A stretch of DNA of 33,677 nucleotides from Gnetum montanum (GCA_015680685.1 MNCI01030970.1:39002-72678); one strand, 5' to 3'. Shown: positions 1 through 11,269, counted from the stretch's first letter. Numbers and translations: made by a program. The notes: generated from the sequence alone by a model not told the origin.

Positions 1-660
1 TCTCGACTACTGAATTGTTCAACGGCATGACTACAAGCAGAGGCTCTCTTACAACAATCCCAATAGCAGTTCTTATACATTGCATAATAACAATTTACTA
101 CTAAAATTCTCTTAAGGCTTTTAAACACAAGTGCTTCTATGGCAAAATTTTAATAGAAATTTCTATCGGGGAATAAGAACAATAAGAGCAATCTAAAAAT
201 CTCAAAATTACTTGCCAAGGATGATAATATCTAAACCACTAGCTAAACAATTTAAACAAAAAAGAAATAAAACATAACTCACAGGACTATGACAAAGAGG
301 CTAAAATCTTTCCTTTAGCAAGCCATCTTACAAGCAATTGTCTTTACAAATCTTCTTTACAAATGCTCTTCTCAAGACCCAAAGTGTGTCTTCAAGTGAG
401 AGCCTAACTGCTAGCTAATAGCTTTCCAAATTATGATCTCCAAAAGTGTGATGTATGAGATCTCTCAAAAAAAAGTCCTTCTTCTTTTCCCCCCCTTAAG
501 CCTTTTTATAAGGTTCATAAGGTAGTTATGTTCCCAAACTATCCTAGCTAACTTTTCTCCCAAGTAAGGAGTTTACAACTTATCCATTTAGTTAGGAGGA
601 AGTTATGTAGTTAGGAAGTTATATAGTTAGGAGGAATTAATATTTGTAAATATTATAAAT
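1..660 (-). repeat. Family D LTR-like repeat, copy 1 (cut by window start)
   Basis: This block is clearly similar, in the same orientation, to 28425-29000. Shared stretches include the segment around 'gaggctctcttacaacaat', 'agaacaataagagcaatcta' and 'cataactcacaggact'. Both copies carry a TATAAAAAGG box on the minus strand followed by similar purine-rich sequence, so I read them as LTRs of a minus-strand retrotransposon. The left end lies outside the window. Similarity fades at about 620-660 in a run of short 'agttaggaagttat' repeats. No coding sequence is visible. It could instead be another dispersed repeat; the LTR reading is inference. Confidence 0.5.
501..510 (-). promoter_or_regulatory. 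TATA box in family D LTR copy 1
   Basis: The minus strand reads TATAAAAAGG here, and the same box is at the matching place in the second copy (28837-28846). It lies inside the repeat, as a U3/R promoter would. Confidence 0.45.
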
Positions 661-839
661 ATTTCTTTTGTAAGTAATTTATTTATTAAAATAAATCTAA
701 TTTAATTTAATACTAAATGTCATTAAGCCCTAATAATTGTTTTCATAAAAATATAATGTAATATCCACCTTGGGGTGTAGATGTTGGTGGTAACGATAGT
801 TAATTTATAAAATAATTTATCTTTTCCTGTACCCTAAAA

Positions 840-1680
840 ATAGAAATTTAAATTTGGTGATGGCTCGAAATATGAGTCCGAATGTGAAGGCACTAATCCT
901 GTAACTGCCAGCAACTAATTCAAATTATCTTGCCCTGCCGAAAATCGTTACCAACAACTGCCATCACGGGAGAAGGCTCAGCCACCGTGTTAGGAAATGT
1001 CGCCCTGTGTCCCGTAAGATTCTGCAACCATTCTAACCTTCACCTCTCACAAGTGCTCTTCCGATTTTGATGATTATACAAAAATTTTGCAAGGTGTTTT
1101 ATATCCTTGAGCAGAGCAAATTCGTATATTTTCACTACCTTCTGTACATAGCATCCATCTGTGGAAACTCATCCATCTATGGCAACTAGTAAAATTTTTG
1201 GCTCATGAAGTTTTCTTTCAACATTTAATACAGATCCTTCAAGCAACTTCCACCAGGGATTTTGAGGCATTAGCTGTTGTTACAAATGGAAACCCAAACT
1301 TGTTTATTGAGAGAGACAGGCGCCTGTTCTTCTAAAATCCATTTTCTGAAGGATTTTGATCAAGCCATAGGTGTCATCATTGAAATAAAAAACGAGCACG
1401 CTGTGCTCTGCCCTTGACTGGCCTGAGTTCTTCCTGCACAACCCGTACGCAATTACTATCGAAAATAACAAAAAACCCTCTTAATACAACGTAGTCGTGG
1501 AAAAGGGCCTCCGTGAGCTCCATGAACTCGGGCTTGCTGTTCTCAGTCTCCGGTGGGCCAGCTACGGCTGCGTTCGATGACGTAGATTCAGCTGATGCGC
1601 TGGCGCAATTCCGAGCAGGTACCAAACAACGTATTCGTCGGTGATGCCCAAAAGCTTAAAACCACGACAGTCAGTTCTAT
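840..1680. other. GC- and CpG-rich island, possible host gene fragment
   Basis: This stretch differs sharply in base composition from its surroundings. The core at about 1380-1640 is roughly half G+C and holds about twenty CpG dinucleotides, whereas neighbouring retroelement DNA has almost none. A second CpG-containing patch lies at about 940-1030. Such retention suggests sequence that was unmethylated until recently, such as a host exon or 5' region, rather than old transposon. I do not recognise the gene. Confidence 0.4.
1377..1625 (-). pseudogene. Unidentified coding-like fragment
   Basis: This minus-strand open frame of about 82 codons begins at a TTG and has no ATG of its own near the start, so it is probably an exon or truncated fragment rather than a whole gene. 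The peptide has an Ala/Ser-rich start, then a mixed segment containing PEFMELTEALFHDYVV and LRGFFVIFDSN, which looks like globular protein rather than low-complexity noise. Just upstream, another minus-strand frame reads ITDEYVVWYLLGIA, so a frameshift or exon border may lie near 1620. I do not recognise the family. It lies on the same strand as A1, beyond the point where A1 stops matching its relatives, so it may be cargo inside A1. It could also be a host-gene relic unrelated to the element. Confidence 0.35.
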
Positions 1681-2084
1681 GTTTCAAATTTTCTATATTT
1701 ATGCAACGTTATTCAGGTTCATCTGCAACAGAAACCTTCTCATCCTTTGTTAATTAAATTTACCGAATGAAATTCAAAACCTATTGGTAATCCATTCATT
1801 AGATCTTCCGCATGCTTCCGACTCTAAAGCGGACCTTAATAATCCATTATCCAACATTAACAGGGAGTATGCTTTTTGCAGTAAATAATTTCATCATTTG
1901 TTTGCTATTCCAATCTTCAATAAAGGCATTTTAATCTTGCTTTCCAAGAAGGCCTCAACATCAAAATTATTTACCAGTGGATGTTTCTCCAAAAATACCT
2001 ATCAACTCGCAATACTAAAGCTGCAAATTTACAACCAGGGATTGTGCCAATTTTAAATATAATATTCCAACTATTCCATGGAAT
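1681..2084. other. Unassigned AT-rich stretch
   Basis: I see no ORF, LTR end or recognisable repeat here. On the minus strand it directly follows the last part of A1 that aligns with A0, so it may be diverged A1 sequence or a junction. Confidence 0.4.
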
Positions 2085-2629
2085 GGCCAAATGTGCCAAC
2101 AGTTACTAAGGTTGCATTCTTTATCATTAATCAGTTCATACCTTACTTTTGACCTTAGTTCATTAAGTTTTTAGTTCATATGATTATAGAGTTAGAACAA
2201 ATTTTCAAGAAAATCCCTAAAAGTGTTTATCATCTTTTACGATCCTTTGCAATTGGTTTCTTTTCCATTATGTGTGGGTTATAATGGTGGTTATGGTTCC
2301 TTAGGTGAAAAAATTAAGGTTTCTGACATTAATATGATTGATTATTCATGATGATGCCTAAAGTTTGTAACACTCTTACCCTTATAATACCTTCCAGGTG
2401 ATATCAAATTTCAGCAATTTGGTGCAAGTTTCACACACAAGCACCCTCCATGACTAACTTGAACACTCTGGGTTCAGGTAGGTTTAAATAGTACAAAAAT
2501 TAGAATAGTAGGGAGCCAAATATCATAAATGCAAAGTGGGTGTGTAGAGCTCTTAATTCATGAGAGAAAATATGAACAACTCCCCTAGTTACAAATGATG
2601 AAAATGAAGTTTGGGCACCATAGGGGTCA

Positions 2630-2676
2630 TATATATAGCCTTTACGTAACTCGATGTCATGTCAGACTTGACGTCA
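2630..2676 (-). promoter_or_regulatory. Internal promoter-like region of A1 (TATA plus TGACGTCA)
   Basis: On the minus strand a TATATATA box (2630-2637) lies about 30 bases downstream of a perfect palindromic TGACGTCA (2669-2676), the core bound by plant bZIP factors (TGACG/CRE-like). It sits between ORF1 and the ORF2 position, and the equivalent places in A0 and A2 also carry TATA boxes. Promoter function is inferred from motif spacing only. Confidence 0.4.
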
Positions 2677-3985
2677 GGTAGTCAACATTTGGGTCCATGA
2701 ATATTCACCGAATGGAGCAGTTCAGCATGGAAACTAAAGCTCTATGATTGGTTGGAAGGTTTCAGGTTAGGTCCATAGTTTTGGGTAAGCGGAAAATTAG
2801 TTTGAGGCATTGAAAGTGTGATAAGGTGGAGTCATCTATGTGAAAAGCACTTTTATGAGCAAGAAAAAGGGCATTGAAATCAAATTTGTGGATAGTTAAG
2901 TTACATAAGAAGGGAAACAAAAAAATATAACAATTGAGTACTTGGAAGGTGAAAAATGATGTGGTTGTGTCAAACAAGTACAAGTCACAAAAGTTACACA
3001 AGTGGATCCTCCCTAAAGCAGGCTCTAGCCTATGATGCCCTTGTGTAACCACACCTAAAAATGTTTGTAGGTACTAAAGGTGTTGAATGTAACGCATACC
3101 TATGAAGCAAAACACACATGTTAAAACCACTAATTTCAGATAATAACTCCATGTTACACAAAACCACAAGTTATGATCACTAGGACAACAAGAGGAGATG
3201 GATTGTAGAAAAGATTGCAGAAATTGGGATATGAGGGATCTTACCTTGGTTACAATGAAACCTTGTGTGTTATTAATGGTTAAATAATCATGATTCCTTA
3301 TTTTCAAGATTCAAGCCAAGTCCACACCACATTGTAGTGACATCACACTGGCAGACAACCATAAGACTATCATACTTGCAAGGAGTAACATCACTTGGCA
3401 TTTTGTCCAAGGGAGGAGTTGATTTATGGCACACATGTGTTTTTTTTATTTTGAGAAGCTACCAAATTTCAATCATGGGTACATGTCTTTCTAGTGGGAC
3501 TCACAAAAGTTTATTCAATATTATTTTAGGTCACTCTTAGTCCCATTTTTTGTTAGATATACAAGGATATGGTTATAACCTCAGCAACATGATAGAACAT
3601 ATAGAAGTGGCCAAAGAGAATCCACAAATTCCCTTAATGTCACATCCTTCAAATTCCACTTTGGTTCTACACTCTCCTATCTAAACATAATGATTATAGA
3701 TTTATTATTAGGTTGGATGATGGAAAAGATTATCATTATGACTAGGGCAAGAACCTCTTATTAATGGAATGGATGGATGGATGTCATGGTCGCAATGTCC
3801 AAATAATTAGTCCCTTATAAGTTGACAACATAGAGAAAACCTCACCTCAATGGGCTACATGATCATTTTATTTACAAGCGAGATTACATAACAAAGAAAA
3901 TAAAAACAACTAGAAAAAATTAGATCAAGAAATAGGAAAATGATAAAAAATTGTAAAACAAAAAGATGAAAAGCACTTAAGAATC

Positions 3986-6461
3986 CTAAGGATTAAAATG
4001 GGGGTAACCCCCATGACTAAACATTTTGCCATGAGAAGGATTAATAAGTGGATAAATAGAATCCATGCATGTATGAAGCATTGGTAATTGTTCATGCCTT
4101 AGCCACTGGGTGTTTGTTGGTGGTGCAATGGTTAGGTAGAAAAATTTTTGGTCACATACTTGATTGTTAAATGTATGATGGATTAGGGTATGAGGTGTGT
4201 TAACATTATGGATGTCTGACCCACGATTGCACCCTTGATCATGATATGGTATGCATGGATTTATTTTTTTCCCCACACTATTAGATTCATTATTTTGTTT
4301 TGGGAATGGAGTAATGATGGATGGTGACCCTTGTGTATGATCAAAGGACATTAGTTGTGATAAGAAAGGTAGTGCACTAGATTAGCATTATGCTAGCTCA
4401 GATGTGGTGGGTTTGTGCATGGTTTTCTTTAGTTTATAACCTTTTCTTCAAAAGGAATATTTCCTACATTGCAGTTGAGACCCATTGGTATCAGCATGTA
4501 TTTGCACATTTGCAACACAAGTGGCATTTGTTTGTTGGTATTGTGGTGTTGAACCTTCCTGTGTTACTAGTGCTGGCATATAATGAGGTGGAGTAGAAGG
4601 ATATTGAGGATAGTAGGGATGGTAAGAGACACAAGGTGATGACCCTTCAGGGGATGTAATGAGTTGATGGTACTCGGGAGAGTGGTAGTAGTGATTTGAA
4701 GTAGAGGATGTAGAACTAGTTGGAGAAAAAGGGTATTGAACATAATATCCATGCAATTTTAGTGGATAGGGCTGATTTGGTGGTGGCCTCCCCAATCATT
4801 ATGATTGTTGCATTGTGATTTATAACTATGTTGAGGTTGGTAATAAGTCCCCTTAGGATGGTATGATCGGTTGTGGGATTGTCTATAATTACCTTGTGGG
4901 AGAGGAAATCTCCCAGGCATGTGCTTTTGCACAAACTTTAGATTTCAAGCACTTGCCCAATATTGCTGTAGATGAAACAAGACTGGGAAATGACCCTTTA
5001 GATGATCATATATGCAGATGTCACATCTAGTATCTTCATCTATGGTTTAGTCTGTAGCCTCACTTTCTTTAACCATTTTTCCTATTTGCTGAAAAGTGTA
5101 ACTATTTCTTGGTTCTGTATCCTTTGTGTATTGTGATTTCCTGGCTTATTTTGCATGATCCTCTCCTTGAACATCTCAATGAGAGTTTTAATGTTTTCAT
5201 ATCCCCATTTGGACATCCAATTAAATTTTACTTAAAGTTAATCAATAGACTTTTGTATCAACAAGGTGTGTTGTAGAATCACCTTATCAAGAGTGGTTTT
5301 GTTCTTCTTACCATACCTCTAGACCTCGTTCTATTAAAGAGTTAGGTCCCATTAATAGTTTTCAACATTCTCACATTTGAATATCTCTCCTTCTTATTTT
5401 TCCACATGCTTGATTAGCTCTTAGATCTGATGGGATTGGAGTTCATAAAATTGCCCTAGAGAATACATTCCAAGGGTCTCCCTTGTTTCATTATGAAGCC
5501 CATCTATGATGTGGAAAAGTTTCCTTTCTTCGAAGAAATCATGGCCTAGGCAAATATTTAGTAAGGTATAACACCTATCTAAGGCCATGTCCAAGGGTTC
5601 ATGTTGTTCTTGCTTCCACTCTTGGATTTGTCTCCTCAAATTGAACACCCTCGCATAGGTTTGGTATTTCTCATTGAAACGTTCCAACATTGTCAAGAAT
5701 TGCTAGATTGAGTTTGGTCTCAAAAATCAATACCATACTTTGGCTCTATCAATTAGTGTCCTAGGAAAGAGATTAAGCCTTTTCCATCCAATTTCAATGT
5801 TTTAATAGATATAGGCATCCTGGAAGGCTTGTAAATGATGTTGTGGATCTGATTTATGGATATTATTCATATCAAGCCTAGGTAGGTGATTCTCTTTGCA
5901 ATGCTTGCGAGATATCTTAACTACCTCTATTATCTTCATCATGATCTTAATGGCCAGGAAGGGTTCATCATCATCACACAAGTTGTGATGAAAATTTCTA
6001 TTTGGTTGATGGTGATGATTACACTTGTGTTCATGTTGATGACCTTGAGTGTGTCTGTGGGTTCAATTTTTACTTTTATTCCAACCCTTTAGTGGATCTT
6101 TATTTCTATACCTACATTCATCTTTGTCAAAACTAGATGTTGAAGGGGGAGAGGAAGATGAGGATCTAGAAGAATTTCCATGGCCTCTATGGTGTTCCTT
6201 AGGGTACCTTGATCTATCGTTTCTTCGTTTCGAGGAGGTTTTAGGCCTTGAGGCCTCCCCTAGTTCAAGACTTATGTCATCTCCTCCAAGATTATCTACC
6301 TTAGGTGAATGTAGTCTTTAAGTGTTGTAAGGGTGTTCATGAACATAAGAAACCCTCGCATAAGGTTGGTCACTCCAATTTTCTTCATTGTATAGCTCGT
6401 TATTTCTCCAATGAATGTATGTGTTATACAGTGCATTTTCACTTTCATGTGAGAGAGACAT
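3986..6461 (-). pseudogene. gag: A1 ORF1: decayed gag, Athila/Tat-like
   Basis: Gag would form the RNA-packaging particle. The start ATG (6461-6459) is fixed by homology: the first 30 residues match A2 ORF1 (HWRNNELYNEENWS against HWRTNKLYDDEDWS). The frame, broken by stops and shifts, then has an Arg/Ser/His-rich insert, a gag core (KVWY, then FNEKYQTYARVFN, then EPLDMALDRCYTLLN, FHIIDGLHNETRETLGMY at about 5700-5420), a knuckle CDICIYDHLKGH whose last Cys position reads Phe (about 5030-4990), and a Pro/Tyr/His-rich tail ending GGYPHFNP at the TAG at 3986. No pol domain follows. Similarity to plant gypsy gag is clear, and the protein cannot be made from this copy. Confidence 0.78.
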
Positions 6462-6567
6462 TGTTGTTGGTTTATGGTGTGTGTGAGCTAATAGTTTCTG
6501 AAAGATATATTGTTAATACCTTTACAATGATCATGTATAATATAACTAATCTAGATAACTAGCACCA

Positions 6568-6585
6568 TCCCTGGTAACAGTGCCA
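6568..6585 (-). other. A1 primer-binding site, decayed tRNA-Asp type
   Basis: In element orientation it reads TGGCACTGTTACCAGGGA, one base after the LTR end. It differs from the plant tRNA-Asp complement TGGCGCCGTTGCCGGGGA at four places. Three of these lie in CpG sites and all four are transitions. Confidence 0.75.
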
Positions 6586-6586
6586 A

Positions 6587-7468
6587 TGATGAGTGGAAAG
6601 ATACCCCTACGCTCAACCATACGAATCACAAGTATTCATGCACGATCTAGTTGAATTTCATGGATGGGACTAGTTATGGTATCTAGATCGTTATGCTCTG
6701 ATTGTAGTTCACTATCTTTCCACTTGGACTAGTGGTAGTTTTGTGATGTATGGTTTAGTCCAAAGTGAGGCATATAATGTTGTCTAATTCTACTTTGCTC
6801 CTAATGATGATAAAGAGATAAATTAATGAAGTTAATGAACAATAGAAAACAAGATATAAACTAGCCTAGGTGTGATGAGTATCTACTCTTAATCATCTGT
6901 ATACATCTTGGACTTTGTGTGACTACTTTTGGGATTGCCAAACATATGTCACTGGGTGTGCCAAATAATACATTGTTGGATTACCAAGTACTTACACTTA
7001 AATGCTCATGATTAAGGCCTGTGCATTCTGCTTAGTGACAAGAATAGTAAATAGTAATAAATGGAAATGTTAACTAAGAGAAAAATTTAATAATTAACAA
7101 TTAAAAGAAATACTAATCTAAGTGGATGCTACAATGATGGAAATAATCTCAATCTTTATTACCAATTATGTAATGTGTCCAAGTACGTCACACTTGAACA
7201 AAGGTGCCATACAATTACAAACATCACACTACAGGCATGCATTGGGAATAATAGAACTCTAAAAAGGACTATCAAAAATTGAAAAATAAAAAATTGGCTT
7301 CCTTACATCCTCTTAACCATGCACCCAAGTTTCATATTTATAGGCTAACCCAAAGGAGATGACATCGAATATCCGACATTGCTTCCTAACTCTGACATCA
7401 AGTACCTGACATTGGGGCTCTAATGTTAGGTATCCAACCTTGTGGCTTGACAAATTGATGACTCATCA
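6587..7468 (-). repeat. A1 5' LTR (882 bp)
   Basis: The LTR begins TGATGAGTCATC (at 7468) and ends in CATCA (at 6587), next to the primer-binding site. It carries TATAAATA on the minus strand at 7342-7335. Its U5 part matches the ends of the A2 and A0 LTRs, including the blocks about traffic of 'ggactaaaccatac' and 'cttggtaatc'. The bases outside its 5' end are GGTGC (7469-7473), a possible target duplication whose partner is not found. Confidence 0.8.
7335..7342 (-). promoter_or_regulatory. TATA box of A1 LTR
   Basis: TATAAATA on the minus strand, at the place corresponding to TATAAATA in the A0, A2 and A3 LTRs. It marks the probable U3/R border. Confidence 0.65.
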
Positions 7469-7841
7469 GGTGCCTACTAACATTTTTAGGTTTGGTAATA
7501 TAAGGGCATTAAGGGCTGGAGCGTCCTTTGGAAAGGATCCACTTTTATAACTATTGTAACTTGTACTTGTCTAACACAATCGCATGATCTTGAACCTTAA
7601 TGTCAATTTCAAAACCTTCCCTTATCATACAACCTATCCGTTCTATATCATGGAATCAATACCCTTTTCTTACATCCTCCAAAGCTTTTAATTCCTATGA
7701 CTTTGTTTTCCAACATTACCTGTGCTCAAATATGTATTCTCACTTATCCCAGAACTTTGGACTTTACATAAAATCTTCCAACCAATCACAAAGCTTCATT
7801 TTCCATACTGAATGTTTCTATGAAGTGCAAATCAGAGGCCT

Positions 7842-7902
7842 CTAATATCAGGTACATGATATCAAAAGGAGCTCAATATTGGGACTACAAAAACTATAAA
7901 TA
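7842..7902 (+). promoter_or_regulatory. Internal U3-like promoter of A0, upstream of ORF2
   Basis: TATAAATA at 7895-7902 is preceded by AATATCAGGTACATGATATC. That string matches 17 of 20 bases of AATGTCAGGTACTTGATGTC in the U3 of the A1 LTR, also upstream of its TATA. It lies about 550 bases before ORF2. I infer a second, internal promoter related to the LTR promoter. Confidence 0.45.
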
Positions 7903-8149
7903 GGACCTTTGTGATTCTTTGAAATCATTTTTATTAAGTGTAGCTATGAGAATTTTTGCATTTTTCTCTCCTGACCAAGAGCTTTGTGCATCCAAGATTC
8001 ATACACGATATCTTACTTCATACCACGATGATTTCTATGGTTTTTGAACCTATTTGATCCTAGAGTGTTCAATTTACTTGGGGGGTGCTTTTATGGAAAA
8101 CTTGTGTCAATTTTTCAAAACTTTCTATCACTCGGAATGTATTATAAGG

Positions 8150-8451
8150 GTAAGAATGTTGAAAAACTTAAGCTTTTTAATGAACAATTAGTTGTATGCA
8201 TGCTAGAACCATTAATTAACATTCCTAAGAAATCATAACCATCATTATAAGCTATACATAAGGGAAAAGAAGTCAATTATGAAGGGTTATAAAAGAATTT
8301 AACACTTTTTGGGCACTTTTCTTGAAGTTTTTCTAACTCTGCACTCACATGAACTAAGAACTTAATGAAACTTAGGACATGAGTAAGGTATAATCCTATT
8401 GATGATAAATGAAAAACACCTTAGTAATCCAAAATCCTTAATTGATTGCAG
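8150..8451 (+). other. Possible 5'-leader intron before A0 ORF2
   Basis: A donor-like 'aagg|gtaaga' at 8149/8150 and an acceptor-like 'ttgattgcag' ending at 8451 bracket about 300 bases. The next codon starts the ORF2 frame. A1 keeps the same donor string (GGGTAAGA on its strand). A2 has a related 'agg|gtaatt' (16172-16179) and an AG directly before its ATG at 16416. Splicing is inference. Confidence 0.35.
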
Positions 8452-11109
8452 GTGGCCCCAAAAAGAGAAGGACAAGAAGAAACTTTGCAAGGTGTAAGCA
8501 AATGCTTGAGATGTGGTAGAGGTCAACGAGTAGAACAAGGCCCACCAGCTAAGCATGATGAATAGAAGGCCCAATCATTTAGCATTCATCAAGAGCCCTA
8601 TGTTACAAGGTAGTTGGTCCATGTAGAGGCTACAAGACCACTAGCTTAAGTGCAAGGATAATTCCTCACATTATCCCAAGAATGCCTCTAAGCCATCCAA
8701 GGGCAATCCATGTTAACCATGGTCATCATGGAAATGAACTTTGATCCATTCATGAAATTTCTTTGGGAGGTAGTTAGAACTCAACTTTAGGCATCACCTT
8801 TATGACACATCCTTTCTGATATTGGTAAATGGTACCTTGGTGAGATGTACTAATTCTAGTACAATAAAGAGGAGGGCACCACTGTCAACATTGGTGGAAT
8901 CTCTATTTCTTTCTCAATCAAAGCCATTGCGAAAGCTCTGAACATATCTAATGTGTGGGCCAAAGTAACAAACTTGTCCATAAGATTTGACATAGAAATA
9001 AGGAAGTTGTGGCTAAAATGGGCATATAGTAAAAAATACAAAATGTACAATGAGTTGACTTTGGAGGAGAGAATTTACTTCAAAATTGATACATGCCACC
9101 TCTTCCCCATTAAAGGGCTAAATAGGATATCAACCTACTAGGCTAGAGGAAGTGCAATCTTGATGGAAAAATACAATGCCAACCTTGTCCAACTATACTT
9201 CATGGAGATTAAATTGTGATTCAAGGAATGAAAGGCAAGGAAGCCAACACTTCCATTCCCTTGCTTGATTATGAAGCTATTAAAATGAGCCAAAATCCTA
9301 GGTTACAACAATGATGTTCCCATGAGGGTCCAAAATGCTTCATTTTTTGAGTTTCCTAAACTAGAAGTACCAAGGAAATATCATGGTGAAGAGCAAGAAC
9401 AAGAACTAGAGAAAGAGCAAGGGTTAGAACAAGAGAAATGACAAGAGTAGCAAGTCCCATCACCACTAGCACAAGCTTATAGACCCACAATGAGCCATTT
9501 TCTACAAATTGTTAAAACTATCAGTTGGAGAAGTAGGGATGAATCCAACCTCTTATGAGTTATTGATGATGCTATTTAGCCCATAGGCTCAACCAATATA
9601 TTAAGGTAATATATTTCTTTGCAATTAGGAGGAGAAGCCCAATGGTCATAATAGATCTTTGGGAACACTACATATTTTCAAGTGGTGCTTGAAACTGGAG
9701 AAGGTGCCACAGTTGTGGTCATGTGGCACCAAGATGTGGTAGGTGTAGTAGAAGTTATAAAAAATCACATCAAAGAATCATTTAATATGCTTGTTGTGCC
9801 CCCAATGGACTTAACTAGAACCAAAGATGCACAAATATTAGCTAGGAACTCGATGACTCTTTTGGCTCACAAGGATGTGCTTGATAGATTGCTACAAACT
9901 AGGCAAGTCATGACAATCCTCTTCAACATCCCTAATGATGTCACTACAGTTCAATTCGAGCTCATAGCAACCACAAGAAAATTGGTCATGGAAGAGACCA
10001 AGGTAGAGCATGTAGAAGTAGAGGAACACCAATTGCAATAAGAGCTCATTGCCCTGAGAGCCAAAAGAAGGGATGGTTTTGAATTCATTACACCTAAGTG
10101 GTTGGAGTACTTTCAAATAGAGTAGTTAGGACAATTGATTAAGTAGAATAAAGTGGTTGAATAGGAGAAATAGAAAGTGGTTTGGAATGCCTCAATTATT
10201 GAAGCACAAGCATATGCTCATGTGAAGGCATTGACCACTAGTTAGGAGGAAAATAAGTAGCTTGCTACTAATAATGCAAGGTTGACCATCATCGAAAAGT
10301 AGAAAGACATCTTAGAGGAGAGCATCTACCAGTTGAGAGAGAAACTAATGATGATCAACTAGGACATAAGTAGATTGGATAGAGAGAATTGAACCCTCTT
10401 AATGGAGGAGGTACGTGCCATACACTAGAAGTCTGCAATTGAGATAAGTGCATGGAAAAATGAGGCTAAAAAGCATGAGAACCTTAAAGAGCACTTTCAG
10501 GAGTAGATCAACATGTACAAGCAAATCAATGAGAAAGAAATATAGATGAAAAAAGCTTACATCAATTCCATATTAGTGTAGAATTTTGATTGGTAGCCCA
10601 TCCTGGATAGCTACACCTTGGTCCACTAAGAGGAAGTAAAAAACAAGGGTCTGCAGATTGAGGATTTGAAGAAGCACATGACATTAGCGAACCTTTGTTA
10701 TGCTAACCTTACCATGTTAATAATAGGTCTGCCTAGAAATAAACTAGAATATCAAGTAGCAACCATTTATGCTTTATACGAGAAGGAGTTTGTAGATAGA
10801 AAAGATGCTCTATAGAAACTTCAAGTAGAAAACTCAGAACTAGAAACAATTATGGCTTGCTACCATGGGCAAAGAGATGTAGCTTTAGACTTGGCATGGT
10901 ATGTGAAAGCTAATAAGATGTTTCCACAACTGCTATGTTTGTGAAATGTACTAGCTCCAACACACATTGGATCATTAGCTTGGATGGTGCATGACCCAAG
11001 AATGAAGGAGGAGAAGTTGTAGGCATTCTTAAATCATTACAAATTCTAGAAGCCTAATGATAAAGGGAAGTGGCTAATGAAAGAGCAATTGCCTTTGGGA
11101 GCCACATAG
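8452..11109 (+). pseudogene. A0 ORF2: long non-pol ORF with coiled-coil C-terminal half
   Basis: One frame of 886 codons runs without any indel but is broken by about 40 stops (by my count 24 TAG, 8 TAA, 8 TGA). The first codon is GTG where A2 has ATG in the same context (VAPKREGQ against MAPKHGQ). Residues about 130-240 (GEMY, VNIGGISISFSIKAIAKALN, ELTLEERIYFKI) resemble the plant 'transposon protein/mobile domain' segment found in extra ORFs of Athila-type elements; I place this by pattern only. A Glu/Gln-rich stretch follows (EEQEQELEKEQ, about 9390-9430). From about 10080 to 10560 the heptad-rich, Glu/Lys/Gln-dense sequence looks like a coiled coil. It contains no reverse transcriptase, integrase or protease motif. 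Its stop (TAG 11107) aligns with the A2 ORF2 stop. Confidence 0.65.
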
Positions 11110-11269
11110 CTTCCCAAATTTTGTTGTTTTGTCATGTCATGTCCATTTTTTTTGTAAAACACCACTACAACATGAAATAGTTAGTTTGGGTGTCTTTAGA
11201 GTTAGTCAATAATCTCATACATTTCCAATATTTTGTAAAAACCTTGTTCCTTATTTTGTTTAACTAGAG

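Larger units (their letters stand above)
2085..7468 (-). mobile_element. A1: family A gag-only LTR retrotransposon, 3'-incomplete
   Basis: In element order (minus strand) this copy has a 5' LTR (7468-6587), a primer-binding site (6585-6568), gag ORF1 (6461-3986), a T-rich spacer, a conserved block at about 3030 resembling A2 near 15590 (a 'gaggacccacttgtgt'-like string), an internal TATA/TGACGTCA region, and sequence matching A0 until about 2085. After that point similarity to A0 stops, just where ORF2 would begin, and no 3' LTR is seen. No protease, reverse transcriptase or integrase motif lies between ORF1 and the spacer, so it looks non-autonomous. Gag and primer-binding-site features place it near the Tat/Athila branch of Ty3/gypsy. 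Confidence 0.75.

Noticed and set aside
8452-11109. TAG read as glutamine (alternative code or programmed readthrough)
   Set aside because: The copy also has TAA and TGA stops, other elements here decay by the same transitions, and plant nuclear genes use the standard code; methylation decay explains it better.
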